Source: UBA4874 sp002399435
GTDB lineage: Bacteria > Bacillota > Clostridia > Caldicoprobacterales > DTU083
Assembly (NCBI GenBank): GCA_036823195.1
Contig: DAISGI010000039.1
Location: 1 to 22,913 of the forward strand
Length of the DNA stretch: 22,913 nt
Direction of reading: 5' to 3'
A program made the position numbers and the translations under genes. Of the stretch, positions 21,632 through 22,913 are shown one piece after another; position 1 is the stretch's first letter; every line of letters starts with the position of its first letter. The notes under the pieces are model-generated. The model saw only the letters and a program-made list of their open reading frames with translations, searched no databases and had not been told where the DNA came from.

Positions 21632-21926
21632 GGTGATTGTTTCCGATCGTACCCGTCAGATGCTGGCGGGTCATGTTCGGTTTCTGGCACAAAAAAGTCC
21701 TACTGCTGCCCGCAGGACAAAGAAGGAATTAATGGATGCCATTCGTTCCCTTTCCACCATGCCGGAACGATTTCCCTTCCTCAACATAGAGTTTATACCA
21801 CTGAACAAGTATCACAAGATGTTCGTTGAGAAATGGTATTTGATTCTGTATCAGATTAAGGATCAGACAGTGTATGTTGATTATATCGTGGATTGCAGGC
21901 AAGATTATGGGTGGTTGGTGCGGTAA
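21609..21926 (+). CDS. RelE/ParE family toxin
   Basis: A 105-residue RelE/ParE-superfamily toxin: YKVIVSDRTRQMLAGHVRFL, ARRTKKELMDAIRSLSTMPE, RFPFLN, YHKMFVEKWYLILYQIKDQT and VYVDYIVDCRQDYGWL. The closing V-(D/N)-Y-I-x-D-x-R-Q-x-x-x-W-L is the ParE-type C-terminal strand. The ATG at 21609 lies inside the end of the antitoxin gene with GAGGTGG upstream; ATG 21597 is a possible alternative. Members either cleave mRNA on ribosomes or poison gyrase; the sequence alone does not decide. Complete length and clean frames suggest it is active. Confidence 0.92.
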   Translation: MEKKPQYKVIVSDRTRQMLAGHVRFLAQKSPTAARRTKKELMDAIRSLSTMPERFPFLNIEFIPLNKYHKMFVEKWYLILYQIKDQTVYVDYIVDCRQDYGWLVR

Positions 21927-21960
21927 CCTTTTATGCCTCCTCGCTATTTTGAGTGGGTAA

Positions 21961-21971
21961 TGTAACCAAAG
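21961..21971 (+). repeat. 11-bp direct repeat, right copy
   Basis: TGTAACCAAAG, identical to 21261-21271, 34 bp after the toxin stop. Confidence 0.6.
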
Positions 21972-21984
21972 CACAGTAATGAAG

Positions 21985-22013
21985 TTATAGAATCTATCAG
22001 AATCTGGTATAAT
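21985..22013 (+). promoter_or_regulatory. Weak promoter upstream of the DruA-like fragment
   Basis: TTATAG (21985-21990), a 17-bp spacer and a perfect TATAAT (22008-22013). A second GGTATAAT lies at 22046-22053 without a good -35. The stretch 21972-22249 has no other recognisable feature. Confidence 0.4.
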
Positions 22014-22249
22014 TTACATATCATAAAAAGATAGAGAGATAATATGGTATAATAACGTAAGGCTGTTTGCGCAGGCGCTGCCGCGCGGGTTCTGTGTGGG
22101 AAAATGGCGTCAGCTTCCAAAACAAGTAATCAAGGTAGTGACCATAGGATTGATTCTCTATTTCCTCACCGCTCAAATCAACTTATTTTGGGGAATGTTG
22201 TAGGTCTGACTCCAAAAAAGGATTGTGTTACTATAGACTTGAAGGGAAG

Positions 22250-22432
22250 GTGAAAGACAAGTCTATGGATGATACTATCAGGGCGTTTTCCGGCAGGACA
22301 TTCAGTCCTGAAGATATTGAGACAATAATATGGGTGACAAGGACATATCCAAAGCTTTCCAAAACGGAGATGGTCTCAACAGTTTGTGATCTGATCGGAT
22401 GGGTCACGCGGGCGAATGGACAGGCATCTTGA
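22250..22432 (+). pseudogene. DruA-like (DUF4338) protein, N-terminal fragment
   Basis: MDDTIRAFSGRTFSPEDIET and IIWVTRTYPKLSKTEMVSTV with CDLIGWVTRANG match the N-terminal segment of DUF4338 proteins, the family of DruA in the Druantia phage-defence system and of related transposon proteins. The start is GTG 22250 or ATG 22265. The frame stops at 22430-22432, where about 300 residues should follow. In the overlapping frame from about 22422, LSRKAIFMYPMRKDFRAVLK could be part of the same family's C-terminus, which would mean an internal deletion, but this is a weak reading. It is a relic, not a working gene. Confidence 0.6.
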
Positions 22433-22538
22433 AAATGGACTGTCACGGAAAGCCATATTTATGTATCCCATGCGGAAGGATTTTCGAGCGGTACTCAAGG
22501 GTCGGAGACCCTCTTCAGCTTTGATCGGCAAAAAAATG

Positions 22539-22567
22539 TTTACAAATAGAGTATTTTTGGTTATAAT
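22539..22567 (+). promoter_or_regulatory. Promoter of candidate antitoxin RNA
   Basis: TTTACA (22539-22544), a 17-bp spacer and a perfect TATAAT (22562-22567). No start codon with a ribosome site follows before the terminator at 22626-22662, so the product should be a short RNA. Confidence 0.85.
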
Positions 22568-22568
22568 A

Positions 22569-22606
22569 AAAGCAGGTAATTGGATCATGCAAAGATGTGA
22601 TTGCCA
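22569..22606 (+). repeat. Leader repeat, plus-strand copy
   Basis: AAAGCAGGTAATTGGA (22569-22584) and TGTGATTGCCA (22596-22606), 11 nt apart. The same two blocks occur inverted at 22796-22829, 7 nt apart. Each copy starts just downstream of a TATAAT box. Confidence 0.85.
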
Positions 22607-22662
22607 ATAGACGATTATATATTAATAATCATCCTGCTGCGAACAGGGTGATTACTTTTTTT
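22574..22662 (+). ncRNA. Candidate type I antitoxin RNA, about 90 nt
   Basis: Predicted from the promoter at 22539-22567 and the hairpin/T7 terminator at 22626-22662. The transcript is convergent with the small membrane-peptide gene and overlaps its last three codons, stop codon and 3' UTR (about 40 nt if the peptide mRNA ends near 22620). It has no ribosome site; the only short frame (MQRCDCQ) lacks one. The 5' part repeats the leader of the peptide mRNA. The convergent 3'-overlap layout is that of TxpA/RatA and BsrG/SR4 systems. The ends are estimated, not measured. Confidence 0.6.
22626..22662. terminator. Shared terminator hairpin of the convergent RNAs
   Basis: An 11-bp stem (22626-22636 with 22644-22654, one G-T pair) with loop CTGCGAA, followed on the plus strand by C and seven T. 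On the minus strand the same hairpin follows the peptide stop codon and runs into an A/T-rich stretch, so it may serve both transcripts. Confidence 0.8.
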
Positions 22663-22762
22663 GTCCTGCTATTGTCTTGATTATGACAATAAGTAAGGAG
22701 ATTAAGGATACAACCAACATAGAACACGATATCAATAAAGATATGGCTTCGTATGTCGTCAT
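22652..22762 (-). CDS. Putative holin-like type I toxin, 36 residues
   Basis: MTTYEAISLLISCSMLVVSL and ISLLIVIIKTIAGQKK make a peptide with one membrane helix (about residues 6-28) and a basic end. The M-x-T-Y-E-A start and the K-rich end match the 'putative holin-like toxin' peptides of Firmicutes, relatives of TxpA and BsrG that damage the membrane when overproduced. The start at 22762 follows AAAGGAGG; an ATG five bases earlier is closed by TGA at once. Its ribosome site lies in a hairpin, and its promoter borders tandem repeats. The gene is too short for usual gene callers. No direct evidence of toxicity exists in the sequence; a small holin-like or regulatory peptide is the alternative. 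Confidence 0.8.
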   Translation of the reverse strand: MTTYEAISLLISCSMLVVSLISLLIVIIKTIAGQKK

Positions 22763-22768
22763 ATCATA

Positions 22769-22798
22769 CCACCTCCTTTCTCTTGTGAAAGTCGGTGG
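22769..22798 (-). promoter_or_regulatory. Hairpin that hides the toxin ribosome binding site
   Basis: In the minus-strand RNA CCACC-GA-CTTTC pairs with GAAAG-GA-GGTGG around the loop ACAAGA: two 5-bp stems separated by tandem G-A mismatches. The paired strand contains the whole AAAGGAGG Shine-Dalgarno. Confidence 0.75.
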
Positions 22799-22829
22799 CA
22801 ATCACACCCTGTTTCCAATTACCTGCTTT
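22796..22829 (-). repeat. Leader repeat, minus-strand copy
   Basis: On the minus strand AAAGCAGGTAATTGGA (22814-22829) and TGTGATTGCCA (22796-22806), identical to the two blocks at 22569-22606. It would form the 5' end of the toxin mRNA. Confidence 0.85.
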
Positions 22830-22833
22830 AACC

Positions 22834-22862
22834 ATTATATAGCAATCAAAGAATATATGCAA
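22834..22862 (-). promoter_or_regulatory. Promoter of the small toxin, inside tandem repeats
   Basis: On the minus strand TTGCAT (22857-22862), a 17-bp spacer and a perfect TATAAT (22834-22839). The -35 box straddles the junction of the first two 17-bp repeats. The predicted RNA start near 22827 gives a leader of about 65 nt. Confidence 0.8.
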
Positions 22863-22913
22863 TCAAAGAATATATGCAATCAAAGAATATATGCAATCAA
22901 AGAATATATGCAA
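22842..22913. repeat. Perfect 17-bp tandem repeats, at least four copies
   Basis: GCAATCAAAGAATATAT is repeated without change at 22842, 22859, 22876 and 22893, then GCAA at 22910-22913 runs off the window. The array therefore has at least 4.2 units, and its true length is unknown. On the minus strand each junction recreates TTGCAT. Confidence 0.97.

Noticed and set aside
22583..22610. A short peptide (MQRCDCQ) encoded by the candidate antitoxin RNA
   Set aside because: No ribosome binding site precedes it and it spans one of the leader repeat blocks, so an RNA function is simpler.
22842..22913. A CRISPR array, because of regular repeats
   Set aside because: The 17-bp units are directly adjacent with no spacers and are part of a promoter; this is a simple tandem repeat.

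Overview
The window looks like an accessory, integrative-element-rich stretch of a Gram-positive anaerobe chromosome, most likely a gut Clostridium-type Firmicute (Lachnospiraceae/Oscillospiraceae-like). The reasons are strong AGGAGG ribosome binding sites, TTGACA/TATAAT promoters, a TnpW / VirD4 / cysteine-rich VLRF1 gene set typical of Tn4451/Tn916-like elements of these bacteria, a MerR-TipAS regulator and FtsX-type permeases. No housekeeping genes, rRNA or tRNA were recognised. All family assignments are from reading translated sequence; no database search was run.

Layout. Bases 1-1480: a group II intron reverse transcriptase scrap joined to the tail of a carboxymuconolactone decarboxylase, an aldo/keto reductase with an aberrant C-terminus, a small unknown gene and a terminator. 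Bases 1487-3880 (minus strand): a probable recombinase tail, a truncated GrpB, a Fic AMP-transferase-type protein with an N-terminal DNA-binding domain, and a MerR-TipAS regulator with a 19-bp-spacer promoter. Bases 3883-8551: a broken unknown gene, an ABC ATPase lacking a normal start, a permease shortened by two deletions, and its intact 827-residue paralogue. Bases 8660-10863: remnants of a conjugative/mobilisable element (a sigma-like/relaxase fusion, DinJ-YafQ toxin-antitoxin, a Cys-rich protein, TnpW). Bases 10864-14444: a graveyard containing the first 40 codons of a DUF4297/Cap4-like nuclease cut by an internally deleted IS66 element, a VirD4 fragment, a nucleotidyltransferase, an Mrr gene without its nuclease core, and four 18-bp direct repeats. 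Then an XRE regulator (14445-14810).

Bases 15559-21158 hold the main intact system: a small HTH gene, a 653-residue Eco57I-like N6-adenine methylase with NPPY, and a 1135-residue protein with a GIY-YIG-like N-terminus, an SF2 helicase core, a charged linker and a C-terminal methylase-like segment that stops before any NPPY motif. The genes are spaced 18 nt and overlap by 1 nt, so they are probably co-expressed. They look like a restriction-modification or phage-defence operon in which methylase-fold elements are distributed over two subunits.

Bases 21161-22530: a TOPRIM-like protein tail, a Phd/YefM-ParE toxin-antitoxin pair whose promoter contains a palindrome, and a probable DruA (DUF4338) fragment. 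Bases 22539-22913: a compact candidate type I toxin-antitoxin locus. A 36-residue membrane peptide on the minus strand has its Shine-Dalgarno in a hairpin, and a roughly 90-nt convergent RNA from a consensus promoter overlaps its 3' end. The two leaders carry the same 16-nt and 11-nt blocks, and the toxin promoter abuts four perfect 17-bp tandem repeats cut by the window edge.
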